Assembly: GCF_039872765.1 (NCBI RefSeq)
Contig: NZ_JBDPZC010000006.1
Coordinates: 124,001 to 188,000 of the forward strand
Origin: Roseateles_B flavus
GTDB taxonomy: Bacteria > Pseudomonadota > Gammaproteobacteria > Burkholderiales > Burkholderiaceae_C
Reading direction: 5' to 3'
DNA length: 64,000 nucleotides
Shown here: one piece after another, positions 29,552 to 40,134 of the stretch
How the letters are laid out: the number at the start of each line of letters is the position of its first letter
Position numbering within the stretch: the first letter of the stretch is position 1
Notes under the pieces: model-generated
What the model saw: the letters and a program-made list of their open reading frames with translations, nothing else
Told to the model about the DNA's origin: nothing
Database searches by the model: none
Made by a program: the position numbers and the translations under genes

Positions 29552-30943
29552 ATGGCCGTTTCCGTTTTCGACCTGTTCAAGATTGGCATCGGCCCCTCCA
29601 GCTCCCACACGGTGGGCCCGATGCGCGCCGCCCGCCTCTTCGCCTCGCGCCTGCGCAGCGAGGGCCTGCTGCCGCGCACGGCGCGTGTGCTGTCCCAGCT
29701 CTACGGCTCCCTGGGGGCTACCGGCAAGGGCCACGGCAGCGACACCGCCGTGCTGCTGGGCCTGGCCGGCCATGAGCCGGACACGGTCGATGTGGAGCGC
29801 GTGCCTCAGTACCTGGACGAGATCCGTCAAGGCAGCCGCATGCAGCTGCTGGGCGAGCACTGGGTGGACTTCAACGAGGTCAAGGACCTGGTCTTCTTCC
29901 GCCGCCAGAGCCTGCCCTTCCATGCCAACGGCATGCGCTTCAGCGCCTTCGATGCAGAAGGCGCGCTGCTGTCCGAGAAGACCTACTACTCGGTGGGCGG
30001 CGGCTTCGTCGTCAGCGAGGAGGTGGCGGCCGACGGCAGCAAGCAGAAGGTGATCGCGCCCGACGCCACCGTGCTGCCCTACCCCTTCAAGACGGGTGAC
30101 GAGCTGCTGGCGCTGACCAAGACCCACGGCATCAGCATCGCCGAGGTGATGCGCCGCAATGAGCGCCACTGGCGCAGCGACGCGGACACGCGTGACGGCC
30201 TGCTGCGCATCTGGCAGGTGATGCAGGACTGCGTCAGCCGCGGCCTGCGCACCGAGGGCATCCTGCCGGGCGGCTTCAAGGTCAAGCGCCGCGCCTCACA
30301 GCTCTACCGCGACCTCACGGCCAACCCCGAGGCCGCCCTGCGCGACCCGCTGCAGGTGATGGACTGGGTCAACCTCTACGCCCTGGCCGTCAACGAGGAG
30401 AACGCTGCCGGCGGCCGCGTGGTGACGGCACCGACCAACGGCGCGGCCGGCATCGTGCCCGCCGTGCTGCACTACTACAGCCGCTTCGTGCATGGCGCCA
30501 ATGAAGACGGCGTGGTGGACTTCCTGCTCACCGCCGCCGCCATCGGCATCCTCTACAAGGAAAACGCTTCCATCTCAGGCGCCGAGGTCGGCTGCCAGGG
30601 CGAGGTGGGCGTGGCCTGCTCCATGGCCGCCGGCGCCCTGTGCCAGGTAATGGGCGGCACGCCCGAGCAGGTGGAGAACGCGGCCGAGATCGGCATGGAG
30701 CACCATCTGGGCCTCACCTGCGACCCGGTGGGCGGGCTGGTCCAGATCCCCTGCATCGAGCGCAATGCCATCGCCTCGGTCAAGGCCATCAATGCGGCCC
30801 GCATGGCCCTGCGCGGCGACGGCACGCACTTCGTGAGCCTGGACAAGGTCATCAAGACCATGCGCGACACCGGCGCCGACATGATGACCAAGTACAAGGA
30901 AACGGCCCGCGGCGGCCTGGCCGTGAACATCGTCGAGTGCTGA
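29552..30943 (+). CDS. sdaA: L-serine ammonia-lyase (iron-sulfur type)
   Basis: 463-residue single-chain L-serine dehydratase, serine to pyruvate and ammonia. The beta domain has the serine-site SSSHTVGPMRAA near residue 17. The catalytic alpha domain holds the [4Fe-4S] cysteines in GCQGEVGVACSMAAG, CDPVGG and IPCIERN. Sitting after gcvTHP, it would drain serine made from glycine and methylene-THF. No terminator is obvious in the 181 bases after it. Confidence 0.96.
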   Translation: MAVSVFDLFKIGIGPSSSHTVGPMRAARLFASRLRSEGLLPRTARVLSQLYGSLGATGKGHGSDTAVLLGLAGHEPDTVDVERVPQYLDEIRQGSRMQLLGEHWVDFNEVKDLVFFRRQSLPFHANGMRFSAFDAEGALLSEKTYYSVGGGFVVSEEVAADGSKQKVIAPDATVLPYPFKTGDELLALTKTHGISIAEVMRRNERHWRSDADTRDGLLRIWQVMQDCVSRGLRTEGILPGGFKVKRRASQLYRDLTANPEAALRDPLQVMDWVNLYALAVNEENAAGGRVVTAPTNGAAGIVPAVLHYYSRFVHGANEDGVVDFLLTAAAIGILYKENASISGAEVGCQGEVGVACSMAAGALCQVMGGTPEQVENAAEIGMEHHLGLTCDPVGGLVQIPCIERNAIASVKAINAARMALRGDGTHFVSLDKVIKTMRDTGADMMTKYKETARGGLAVNIVEC

Positions 30944-31124
30944 AGACCATGGAGCGGGTGAGGCGAGCCCCTCACATGCCCTGTCTCACACGCCCAGCCC
31001 CGGACGCCGCCCTCCCGCCAGCCAGGCCCTGCTTCAGCATCGGGCCCGGTTCAGCCGCCGGAGCTCCTGCGACCAGCCCCAGCTGACAAGGCCAGAAGCT
31101 GCCGCTGCGTCCGCGGATGTCCGC

Positions 31125-31979
31125 TCAGGCTGACTTGCGGCGGCGCGACACCAGAAAGCCGCCGAATCCCGCGGCGAAGAGCAGGGGCGTGGCCGGCTCG
31201 GGCACCTGGGTGACCGTGATGTCGAAGGAGGTCTCTCCCACGGGGCAGTCCGCCAGGCAATCCGAAGCGGTATAGGAGCCTTCGTTCTCCAGGACCACGA
31301 AGCCAAAGCCCGCGAAGCTGCTGGTGACCCGGGAAGTGAAGGTCTTGGTGGCCTGGTCCAGCTCGATGGCCACCTTCTCCTTGTGCGTCTTCCCGGCGTC
31401 GTCGACGACCCCGAGATCGCCGGACACCTTCAGCTTGCCGCCGCCCTTGTCCTTCTTGAGGCCAGCCGCCGAGGTCTTGATCTTCGGCGTGACGCCGTCG
31501 GTCTCGATCTCGATTTCCAGATCGGCCGTATGGTCGGTCTTCTCGATGATCTTGCCCTTGTCCTTGAAGTTCTTCCCGGCGTACGGCCCCTTCTTCCAGG
31601 TCCCCTTGCTGTCCAGGTTCCACACCTTGTTCAGCGCGGCGTCGGTCTCCATGGCCGCCCCGTATTCGACGGACCAGGTCTCGCCGAGATAGGTGCCGGA
31701 GAGGATGCCACCGTAGCTGCCGGAGAAGATGCCCGGCGACGTTTCAAGGACGCGGTAGCGTCCTTCGTAGTGAAGCTTGGCACCGAAGTCGACGAGCCCC
31801 GCTCCCAGGAGCTGGGTGACGATGGCGTCCAGACTGGAATCGACGTGCAGCTGCTGCGCGACGACGAACTCCTCTTCGATGGGGATCGGGACCGCGGTGG
31901 ACTTCAGCGGCGCCGCAGACGCGAGTCCCGCCGCGACGACAAGGGCAGATCCGATGAAAGCCATGGTTGCTGATTTCAT
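31125..31979 (-). CDS. PEP-CTERM sorting-signal secreted protein
   Basis: 284 residues, with GGAGG upstream of the ATG. A signal peptide (MKSATMAFIGSALVVAAGLASA) starts it. The C-terminus VPEPATPLLFAAGFGGFLVSRRRKSA is shown here only by its key parts: VPEP, a hydrophobic helix, then RRRK, the PEP-CTERM signal cut by exosortase EpsH. The middle is rich in charged Lys/Glu/Asp stretches and has one Cys pair (SDCLADCP); I recognise no enzyme domain. Such proteins go with exopolysaccharide production; the exosortase and EPS genes are not in this window. Confidence 0.87.
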   Translation of the reverse strand: MKSATMAFIGSALVVAAGLASAAPLKSTAVPIPIEEEFVVAQQLHVDSSLDAIVTQLLGAGLVDFGAKLHYEGRYRVLETSPGIFSGSYGGILSGTYLGETWSVEYGAAMETDAALNKVWNLDSKGTWKKGPYAGKNFKDKGKIIEKTDHTADLEIEIETDGVTPKIKTSAAGLKKDKGGGKLKVSGDLGVVDDAGKTHKEKVAIELDQATKTFTSRVTSSFAGFGFVVLENEGSYTASDCLADCPVGETSFDITVTQVPEPATPLLFAAGFGGFLVSRRRKSA

Positions 31980-32187
31980 GTTCAGTTCCTCCAGAGGTTG
32001 AGCGACCCCGCGCCCGTTTGCCGGGCCAGGGCCTCGCGGGATCTTGGTCTCAGCGGAGCTGCGGCGCCGCTACGCGCTCCGGGAGCTTGCCGGTCGGGGC
32101 GCTCTTCGTGTAGGCGCCCCGGGGATCTCCCGAAACTGCAGGAAACTCCTGTCGCCTCCGATCTGAACGGCTGTTAAGCTGCCATTC

Positions 32188-32889
32188 ATGAACCTGCTGC
32201 TCGCCGAAGACGACCCCCTGCTCGCTGACGCCCTGTGCGCCCAGATGCGCCGCAGCGGCTTCGCCGTGGAGCACGCCCCGAATGGCGCGGTGGCCGAGTA
32301 CCTGCTGGTCAAGCAGCCCTTTGACGTCGCGGTACTGGACCTGGGCCTGCCCATGGTGGACGGGCTCACCGTGCTCAAGCATGTGCGCGTGGCCAAGCCC
32401 GCCCTGCCCGTGCTGATCCTCACCGCCCTGGACAGCCTGGAGGACCGCGTGGCCGGCCTCAACGCCGGTGCGGACGACTACCTCACCAAACCCTTTGACT
32501 TCCCCGAGCTGGAAGCTCGCCTGCGCGCCCTGCTGCGCCGCAGCCGCGCGGGGGCCCAGCCCCTGCGCGCCGAGGTGGCCGGCCTGAGCCTGGACCAGGA
32601 AGCCCGCCGTGCCCTGATCCATGGCGAGCCCATCGACCTCAGCCCGCGCGAATGGATGCTGCTGGACCTGCTGATGGCGAACCGCGACCGCGTCGTCACC
32701 AAGGAGCAGATCAACCAGACCTGGGCCTCGGCCGATGGCGGCGGCAACGACCCCCAAGGCAGCGCCACCAACGCGGTGGAGGTCTACATCCACCGCCTGC
32801 GCCGCAAGCTGGAGGGCGCGGGCGTGGCCATCCGCACGGTGCGCGGCCTGGGCTATCTGCTGGAGGCCGAAGCCTCCTCCGGCGCCTAG
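32188..32889 (+). CDS. OmpR-family response regulator
   Basis: 233 residues. Receiver domain with EDD at 7-9, phosphoacceptor in VAVLDLGLP and TKPFDF lysine; winged-helix output domain ending VRGLGYLLEAE. A short insertion (ADGGGNDPQGSA) lies in the DNA-binding half before TNAVEVYIHRLRRKLEG. It pairs with the kinase 18 bases downstream. The style resembles TctD. The porin and glucose transporter genes that follow in the same direction are the plausible targets, as in Pseudomonas where GltR-type regulators lie next to glucose uptake genes (inference). Confidence 0.9.
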   Translation: MNLLLAEDDPLLADALCAQMRRSGFAVEHAPNGAVAEYLLVKQPFDVAVLDLGLPMVDGLTVLKHVRVAKPALPVLILTALDSLEDRVAGLNAGADDYLTKPFDFPELEARLRALLRRSRAGAQPLRAEVAGLSLDQEARRALIHGEPIDLSPREWMLLDLLMANRDRVVTKEQINQTWASADGGGNDPQGSATNAVEVYIHRLRRKLEGAGVAIRTVRGLGYLLEAEASSGA

Positions 32890-32907
32890 GCCCACGCAGG
32901 CCCGAGC

Positions 32908-34374
32908 ATGCTGCACCGCGTCCTGCGCTGGTTCGGCGCCGGCACCTCCCTGCGGCGTCAGCTGCTGCTGTGGCTGCTGCTGCCCCAGCTGGTGCTGTGG
33001 CTGGGCGGCGCCCTCTTCACCTTCAAGCTGGCCGAGCGCTATGCCAATCAGGCGGTGGACGCCAGCCTGTCCCAGGCCAGCCGCGCCCTGGCCCGCCAGG
33101 TCAAGCCCATGGGCACCGGCCTGCTGATCGACTTCCCCCGGGCCGCCCAGGACGTGCTGGAGGCCGATCCGGCCGACAAGCTGCTCTACACCGTCAGCTC
33201 GCCCCCCGGCGAGTTCATCCTGGGCAACCGCCAGCTGCCCCTGCCGCAGTCGGTGCCCGAGCATCCGCGCCTGGGCGAGCCCTACTATTACGACAGCGAG
33301 GTCGCCAACCCGCAGTCCGGCAGCACGGACCGCCTGCGCGTGGCCGCGCTGTACCTGCACTACGGTGACGCCGATGGCGAGGACAAGGGGCGCACCATGC
33401 TGGTCCAGGTCGCACGCTCCAGCGCCAACCGGGAGGAGCTGGCCCGACGCCTGCTGACCGACATGGTCCTGCCCCTGTCCCTGCTGATGGTGCTGATGAC
33501 CATGATCGTGGCCGCGGGGATCCGGGCCGGTCTGGCACCGATCGCGCGGTTGCGCAGCCTGGTCGAGGGTCGCAAGCCCAATGACCTGCGCCCCATCGAG
33601 TTGCACGTGGCACCGCAGGAGCTGCGCACCCTGGCCCACGCGATCAACGAGCTGCTGGAGGCCGTGCAGAGCAATGTGCAGGCCCAGCGCCGCTTCATCA
33701 GCGATGCCGCCCATCAACTGCGCACGCCCCTGGCCGGCCTCAAGAGCCAGACAGAGCTGGCCCTGAAGGAGGCCGCCGAGCTGCCTGGCGAGCCCGCGCT
33801 GCAGGAGCGCCTGCAGCGCGTGCATGAGAGCGCCAGCCGCAGCGCCCACCTGGTCAACCAGCTGCTGACCCTGGCGCGCACGGAGCCGGAGTCGCAGGGC
33901 GCGCAGTCCCGCGTGAAGCTGGACCTGACCCGCCTCGCCCGCGAGGTCACCGCCGAGCTGGTGCCCCGCGCGCTGCAGGCGGGCGTGGACCTGGGCTTCG
34001 AGGGCGCGGACGACAGTGACGGCGCCACGCCCCTGTGGGTGCACGGCGTGCCCCTGCTGCTGAAGGAGGCGCTGGTCAATGTGATCGACAACGCCCTGCG
34101 CTACGCCGGCCGCGGCGCCACGGTCACCGTGCAGGCCAGTGGCGATGCGGACCGCGCCTGGCTCAGCATCCGTGACAACGGCCCCGGCGTCACGCCTGGC
34201 TCCGAGGGCCGCCTGTTCGAGCGCTTCTACCGCGCCACCCTCTCCGGCAATGGCTGTGGACTGGGCTTGGCCATCGTCAAGGAAATCGTGGAACGCCATG
34301 GGGGCCGCGTCAGCGCCACCCCGGTGCAGCCGCAGGGGCTGCAGCTGGATCTCATCCTGCCGCTGGCGCCCTGA
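32908..34374 (+). CDS. Sensor histidine kinase (TctE-like)
   Basis: 488-residue membrane kinase. The first transmembrane segment is about 17-40, the periplasmic part about 41-185 resembles the 2CSK_N sensor fold, and the second segment is about 187-210. HisKA phosphoacceptor His269 sits in SDAAHQLRTPLAG; the ATPase domain has VIDNALRYAG, DNGPGVTPG and GCGLGLAIVKE. TctE-type kinases often sense small organic acids; here the neighbours suggest sugars or their oxidation products (inference). Confidence 0.88.
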   Translation: MLHRVLRWFGAGTSLRRQLLLWLLLPQLVLWLGGALFTFKLAERYANQAVDASLSQASRALARQVKPMGTGLLIDFPRAAQDVLEADPADKLLYTVSSPPGEFILGNRQLPLPQSVPEHPRLGEPYYYDSEVANPQSGSTDRLRVAALYLHYGDADGEDKGRTMLVQVARSSANREELARRLLTDMVLPLSLLMVLMTMIVAAGIRAGLAPIARLRSLVEGRKPNDLRPIELHVAPQELRTLAHAINELLEAVQSNVQAQRRFISDAAHQLRTPLAGLKSQTELALKEAAELPGEPALQERLQRVHESASRSAHLVNQLLTLARTEPESQGAQSRVKLDLTRLAREVTAELVPRALQAGVDLGFEGADDSDGATPLWVHGVPLLLKEALVNVIDNALRYAGRGATVTVQASGDADRAWLSIRDNGPGVTPGSEGRLFERFYRATLSGNGCGLGLAIVKEIVERHGGRVSATPVQPQGLQLDLILPLAP

Positions 34375-34613
34375 GTGCCCGCCTGCCGCCCTCTCCCGGG
34401 GCGGCGCCCCGTCCACCTATGCCGTGCCTGATGCCCGGGCTGCGCCGCCGCTGGCGCACTTCTCTGGGGCATGGCGCACGCTAATGGTAATCACCGATAA
34501 ACGTACATGAATGAATCATTAACATTAACGTCGCATGCACAAAACATAAATGCTTCATGAATGCCGGCGGCCGGACGCTGGCGCTCAGGAGCCCCACGAC
34601 GGAGACAATGCAA

Positions 34614-35792
34614 ATGAAGTTCCCCCCGCAAGCGCTGACGCGCCTGACTCTCGTGCTGAGCCTCGGCCTCGCCGCCGCCAGCGCCCAGGCGCTGGACTGG
34701 ACCGGCTACTTCCGTGCCGGCCCCGGCCTCACCTCCAACAACGCCTCCCGCGCCTGCTACGCCCTCAACGGCGGCAGCGCCGGCATCAAGTACCGCCTGG
34801 GCAACGAGTGCGACTTCTACGGCGAATTCCAGCTGAGCCAGGGCTTCCAGAAGGACGGCGTGGACTACCGCGTCACCCTGATGACCAACCACTGGACCGG
34901 CGCCACCGACACCAATGGCAAGGGCCTGGCCATCGAGCAGATGTTCGCCGAGGCCAAGGGCTTCGATGTGGCGCCCAACGCCACCTTCTGGATCGGCAAG
35001 GAACGCGGCCGCCGCGGTGACGTGCACATCGTCGACACCTACTTCACCGAGATGGCCGGCGTAGGCGCGGGCGTCAAGGGTCTGGACGGCGGGCCCGGCA
35101 AGCTGGGCGTGGCCTTCTACAAGACCGAGGCCAGTGCTGTGAAGCCGGGCCATCGCGCCAATGTCGAATGGGTGGACATCGCCGCCAATGACGAGGGCAA
35201 GCTGAACGTGTTCTTCACGGCCACCAAGGGCAGCTTCGACGGCGGCACCTCGGGCCTGGGCGTCGCCCTGCGCCATGACCAGGCCAGGCTTTTCGGCACC
35301 GGCCTGTCCAACACCCTGTGGCTGCAGTACGCCCAGGGCTCGGCCGGCCTGAACTCCAACTTCGGTGATCTCGGCGCGGGTTCGTCTGCCAGGAGCTACC
35401 GCCTGGTGGAGTCCATCGGCTGGCAGGAAGGCGTGTTTGGCGGCCAGGCCATGCTGCTGCTGGCCAAGGAGACGGACGCGGCGGGCAAGAGCACCAAGTC
35501 GCTGTCCATCGGCGGTCGCGCGTCCTATGGCATGAGCCGCAACTTCAAGCTGGTCAGCGAGCTGGGCGTCTCGCAGTACAAGCCCGATGGCGGGGCCACC
35601 GCGCGGCTGACCAAGTTCACCATCGCGCCCACGCTGTCCATCGCCAACGACTTCTGGAGCCGTCCCGAGTTCCGCGTCTACCTGACGCATGCCCGCTGGA
35701 ACAGCGCCGCCGGCAACGTCACCGGCCAGGCCGCCTTCGCGGACAAGACCTCCGGCACCAGCGCCGGCGCCCAGGTGGAATGGTGGTTCTGA
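34614..35792 (+). CDS. Maltoporin-like outer-membrane carbohydrate porin
   Basis: 392 residues from the ATG at 34614, chosen since GGAG is 9 bases upstream; an ATG at 34608 is too close to it. The signal peptide ends near AASAQALDW. The mature part begins DWTGYFRAG, has many alternating beta-strand stretches and ends in an aromatic residue (VEWWF), as outer-membrane barrels do. It belongs to the LamB/carbohydrate porin type; the single CYALNG...ECDF cysteine pair is typical. It heads the glucose-transport gene run. The 239 bases upstream are AT-rich and hold AATGAATCATT (34510-34520), a small palindrome near the likely promoter. Confidence 0.85.
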   Translation: MKFPPQALTRLTLVLSLGLAAASAQALDWTGYFRAGPGLTSNNASRACYALNGGSAGIKYRLGNECDFYGEFQLSQGFQKDGVDYRVTLMTNHWTGATDTNGKGLAIEQMFAEAKGFDVAPNATFWIGKERGRRGDVHIVDTYFTEMAGVGAGVKGLDGGPGKLGVAFYKTEASAVKPGHRANVEWVDIAANDEGKLNVFFTATKGSFDGGTSGLGVALRHDQARLFGTGLSNTLWLQYAQGSAGLNSNFGDLGAGSSARSYRLVESIGWQEGVFGGQAMLLLAKETDAAGKSTKSLSIGGRASYGMSRNFKLVSELGVSQYKPDGGATARLTKFTIAPTLSIANDFWSRPEFRVYLTHARWNSAAGNVTGQAAFADKTSGTSAGAQVEWWF

Positions 35793-35856
35793 CCGTCCCT
35801 GAACGGCAGATGAACGCACAATCACGCTCAACGCACAAAAGAATCTGGAGACAAGC

Positions 35857-37119
35857 ATGCAAAGCATGAACAAGGGCGCCGTGCGCCCCCTGGTCCTGGC
35901 CCTGATCACGGCCTGCGCGGCCACCGCGGCCCAGGCCGGCGAGGTCGAAGTCCTGCACTGGTGGACCAGCGGCGGCGAGGCCAAGGCGGCCGTCGCGCTC
36001 AAGGGCACGCTGCAGGCCAAGGGTCACAGCTGGAAGGACTTCGCCGTGGCCGGCGGCGGCGGTGATTCCGCCATGACGGTGCTGAAGTCCCGCGTGGTCT
36101 CGGGCAATGCCCCGGCCGCCGCGCAGATCAAGGGCCCCTCGCTGCAGGAATGGGCGCAGGAAGGCGTGCTGGCCAATATGGATGACCTCGCCAAGACCGA
36201 GAAGTGGGACGAGAGCCTGCCCAAGGTCGTCAGCGACATCATGAAGTACCAGGGCCACTACATCGCCGCGCCCGTGAACGTGCACCGCGTGAACTGGCTG
36301 TGGGTGAACCCGGAAGCCCTGAAGAAGGCCGGCGCCAAGGCCCCGACCACCTGGGACGAGTTCTTCGTGGCGGCCGATGCGCTGAAGAAGGCCGGCATCG
36401 TGCCCCTGGCCCATGGCGGCCAGAACTGGCAGGACTTCACCAGCTTCGAGGCCGTGGCCCTGGGCCTGGGCGGCGTGGACTTCTACCGCAAGGCCCTGGT
36501 CCAGCTGGATCCGGCCACGCTGAAGAGCCCCACCATGGACAAGGTGCTGAGCACCTTCCGCCGCCTCAAGGACTACACCGACCGCAACGCCCCCGGCCGC
36601 GACTGGAACCTGGCCACCGCCATGGTGATCAAGGGCGAGGCCGGCATGCAGATCATGGGCGACTGGGCCAAGGGTGAGTTCGTGGCGGCGGGCAAGACCG
36701 CCGGCAAGGACTTCCTGTGCCTGCCCGCACCCGGCACGGCCAAGGCCTTCACCTTCAACATCGACTCCTTCGCCTTCTTCAAGCTGAAGAGCGAGGCCAA
36801 CCAGAAGGCCCAGCGCGACCTGGCCTCGGCCATCATGTCGCCGGACTTCCAGGAGCTGTTCAACCTGAACAAGGGCTCCATCCCGGTGCGGATGGGCATG
36901 AAGATGGACAAGTTCGACGACTGCGCCCGCGCCTCGTCCAAGGACTTCGCCGACAGCGCCAAGGCCTCGACCCTGGTGCCCTCCATCGCCCACGGCATGG
37001 CCGTGCCCTCGGCCGCCGAAGGCGCGATCAAGGACGTGGTCAGCCAGTTCTGGAACAGCGACAAGATGAGCACGGCCCAGGCCATGGACCGCCTCGTCGC
37101 CGCCGCCAAGCAGCGCTGA
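35857..37119 (+). CDS. gtsA: Glucose ABC transporter substrate-binding protein (GtsA-like)
   Basis: 420-residue periplasmic sugar-binding protein with GGAG six bases before the start and a signal peptide ending near AAQAGEVE. The sequence closely follows Pseudomonas GtsA, e.g. VLHWWTSGGE, VAGGGGDSAMTVLKSR, VNVHRVNWLW, IMGDWAKGE and FNIDSFAFFK. It should bind glucose (and possibly mannose). A strong hairpin with T run follows at 37212-37278, before the permease gene, which would keep the binding protein in excess. Confidence 0.9.
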   Translation: MQSMNKGAVRPLVLALITACAATAAQAGEVEVLHWWTSGGEAKAAVALKGTLQAKGHSWKDFAVAGGGGDSAMTVLKSRVVSGNAPAAAQIKGPSLQEWAQEGVLANMDDLAKTEKWDESLPKVVSDIMKYQGHYIAAPVNVHRVNWLWVNPEALKKAGAKAPTTWDEFFVAADALKKAGIVPLAHGGQNWQDFTSFEAVALGLGGVDFYRKALVQLDPATLKSPTMDKVLSTFRRLKDYTDRNAPGRDWNLATAMVIKGEAGMQIMGDWAKGEFVAAGKTAGKDFLCLPAPGTAKAFTFNIDSFAFFKLKSEANQKAQRDLASAIMSPDFQELFNLNKGSIPVRMGMKMDKFDDCARASSKDFADSAKASTLVPSIAHGMAVPSAAEGAIKDVVSQFWNSDKMSTAQAMDRLVAAAKQR

Positions 37120-37211
37120 GCGCCTTGGCCCGTGCGTTCGTCATGACGAGCGCACCGGCCCCCTCTTCCTCAAGGATCTCTTGTAGCTCGGGTGCCCTCT
37201 GCGGACCCTTG

Positions 37212-37278
37212 CCTGCACGCCTGCGCTCGTCTGCAGGCGGCCTCCGGCCCAGGCCGGGCGCGGCGTGCAGGTCTTTTT
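37212..37278 (+). terminator. Partial terminator between gtsA and gtsB
   Basis: CCTGCACGCC (37212-37221) pairs with GGCGTGCAGG (37262-37271) around further inner stems (GGCCT/AGGCC), followed by TCTTTTT. Read-through is required for the transporter genes, so it is probably a leaky terminator or 3'-end protector. The same gap also holds the 12-base palindrome TCGTCATGACGA at 37138-37149. Confidence 0.65.
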
Positions 37279-37311
37279 GAGCTGCTTCCCGACGCCTTTC
37301 AAAGGCCTGCC

Positions 37312-38193
37312 ATGAATGCCCCTCCCCGCAGCCCCTGGCTGCCCAAGCTGGTCCTGGCGCCCTCCTTCCTGCTGGCGCTGTTCTTCATCTACGGCCTGAT
37401 GGCCTGGAACGGTGTGCTCTCGCTCACCGCCTCCCGCCTGCTGCCCAATTACGAGTTCGTGGGGCTGGCGCAGTACGCGCAGCTCTTCGAGTCCGAGCGC
37501 TGGACCCTGGCCCTGCGCAACCTGGCGGTCTTCGGCACGCTGTTCGTCGGCGGGGCCACGGTAATGGGCCTGCTGCTGGCCATCCTGCTGGACCAGCGCA
37601 TCCGCGCCGAAGGCGTGCTGCGCACGGTCTACCTCTACCCCATGGCCCTGTCCTTCATCGTGACGGGCACGGCCTGGAAATGGATCCTCAACCCCGGCCT
37701 GGGCCTCGAGCACCTGCTGCAGCAATGGGGCTTCGAGAACGCGCGCTTCGACTGGCTGGTGGATGCCGACATGGCGATCTACTGCGTCGTCATCGCCGCC
37801 ATCTGGCAGAGCTCGGGCTTCGTGATGGCGCTGTTCCTCGCGGGGCTGCGCGGCATCGACGACAGCATCATCAAGGCCGCGCAAGTCGACGGGGCCAGCC
37901 TGCCGCGCATCTACTGGCGCATCCTCATTCCCAGCCTGCGCCCGGTCTTCTTCTCGACGCTGATGGTGGTGAGCCACCTGGCCATCAAGAGCTTCGACCT
38001 GGTGATGGCGCTGACCGCCGGCGGCCCCGGCTACGCGACGGACCTGCCCGCCACCTTCATGTACACCATGGCCTTCAGCCGCGGCCAGATCGGCCTCGGG
38101 GCCGCCAGCGCCACGGTGATGCTGGCCACCATCGCGGCCATCGTGGTGCCCTATCTCTACTCTGAACTGCGTCAACGCGGGAGGCACGCATGA
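37312..38193 (+). CDS. gtsB: Sugar ABC transporter permease (GtsB-like)
   Basis: 293 residues from the ATG at 37312. Six transmembrane segments and the MalF-type coupling motif around AAQVDGASLPRIYWRILIPSLRP. Ends LRQRGRHA; its stop overlaps the next start (ATGA), so it is translated together with gtsC. Confidence 0.9.
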   Translation: MNAPPRSPWLPKLVLAPSFLLALFFIYGLMAWNGVLSLTASRLLPNYEFVGLAQYAQLFESERWTLALRNLAVFGTLFVGGATVMGLLLAILLDQRIRAEGVLRTVYLYPMALSFIVTGTAWKWILNPGLGLEHLLQQWGFENARFDWLVDADMAIYCVVIAAIWQSSGFVMALFLAGLRGIDDSIIKAAQVDGASLPRIYWRILIPSLRPVFFSTLMVVSHLAIKSFDLVMALTAGGPGYATDLPATFMYTMAFSRGQIGLGAASATVMLATIAAIVVPYLYSELRQRGRHA

Positions 38194-39065
38194 GCGCTTC
38201 CATGACCGCTGCGCCACGCCTGAGCATCGGGCGCCTGGCCCTCTTCGCGGCCCTCGGCCTGCTGGCCCTGTTCTACCTGACCCCGCTGTACGTGATGGTG
38301 AGCACCTCGCTCAAGAGCATGGAGGAGCTGCGCCAGGGCAGCCTGCTGTCCATTCCGTCGGCACCGGAGCTTGGCGCCTGGGCCAAGGCCTGGTCCAGCG
38401 CCTGCACCGGCACCGATTGCAACGGGCTCAAGCCCTTCTTCATGAACTCGGTCGCCATGGTGGTGCCGGCGGTGATCATCTCCACGGCCCTGGGCGCCAT
38501 CAACGGCTATGTGCTGACCAAGTGGCGCTTCCGTGGCAGCGAGCTGGTCTTTGCGCTGATGCTCTTCGGCGTCTTCATGCCCATGCAGGTGGTGCTGCTG
38601 CCCATGAGCCAGGTGCTGGGGCAGCTGGGCCTGGCCAACTCGCTGGCGGGCCTGGTGCTGGTGCATGTGCTGGCAGGCCTGCCCTCCACCACGCTGTTCT
38701 TCCGCAACTACTACGCGGGCCTGCCGGACGAGCTGGTGAAGGCCGCCATGCTCGATGGCGCGGGCTTCTGGCAGATCTTCTGGCGCATCGTGCTGCCGCT
38801 GTCGGGGCCCATCCTGGTGGTGACGCTGATCTGGCAGTTCACCGCCATCTGGAACGACTTCCTCTACGGTGTGGTGTTCTCCGGCGCCGACGCCAAGCCC
38901 ATCACCGTGGGCCTCAACAACCTGGCCAACACCTCCAGTTCGGTCAAGGAATACAACGTGGACATGGCCGCTGCGCTCATCGCCGCCGCGCCCACCCTGC
39001 TGGTCTATGTGCTGGCGGGCAAGTACTTTGTGCGCGGCCTCACCGCTGGCGCCGTGAAAGGATGA
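38190..39065 (+). CDS. gtsC: Sugar ABC transporter permease (GtsC-like)
   Basis: 291-residue MalG-type partner permease. Six membrane segments; coupling loop around KAAMLDGAGFWQIFWRIVLPLSGP. With GtsB it forms the heterodimeric channel. Its start overlaps gtsB by four bases and the ATPase gene follows after four bases, so expression is tightly coupled. Confidence 0.9.
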   Translation: MSASMTAAPRLSIGRLALFAALGLLALFYLTPLYVMVSTSLKSMEELRQGSLLSIPSAPELGAWAKAWSSACTGTDCNGLKPFFMNSVAMVVPAVIISTALGAINGYVLTKWRFRGSELVFALMLFGVFMPMQVVLLPMSQVLGQLGLANSLAGLVLVHVLAGLPSTTLFFRNYYAGLPDELVKAAMLDGAGFWQIFWRIVLPLSGPILVVTLIWQFTAIWNDFLYGVVFSGADAKPITVGLNNLANTSSSVKEYNVDMAAALIAAAPTLLVYVLAGKYFVRGLTAGAVKG

Positions 39066-39069
39066 CACC

Positions 39070-40130
<1,061 letters not shown>

Positions 40131-40134
<4 letters not shown>

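Noticed and set aside
29552..30053. Alternative plus-strand frame overlapping sdaA
   Set aside because: It is a shadow of sdaA with Arg/Ala/Ser-rich low-complexity sequence.
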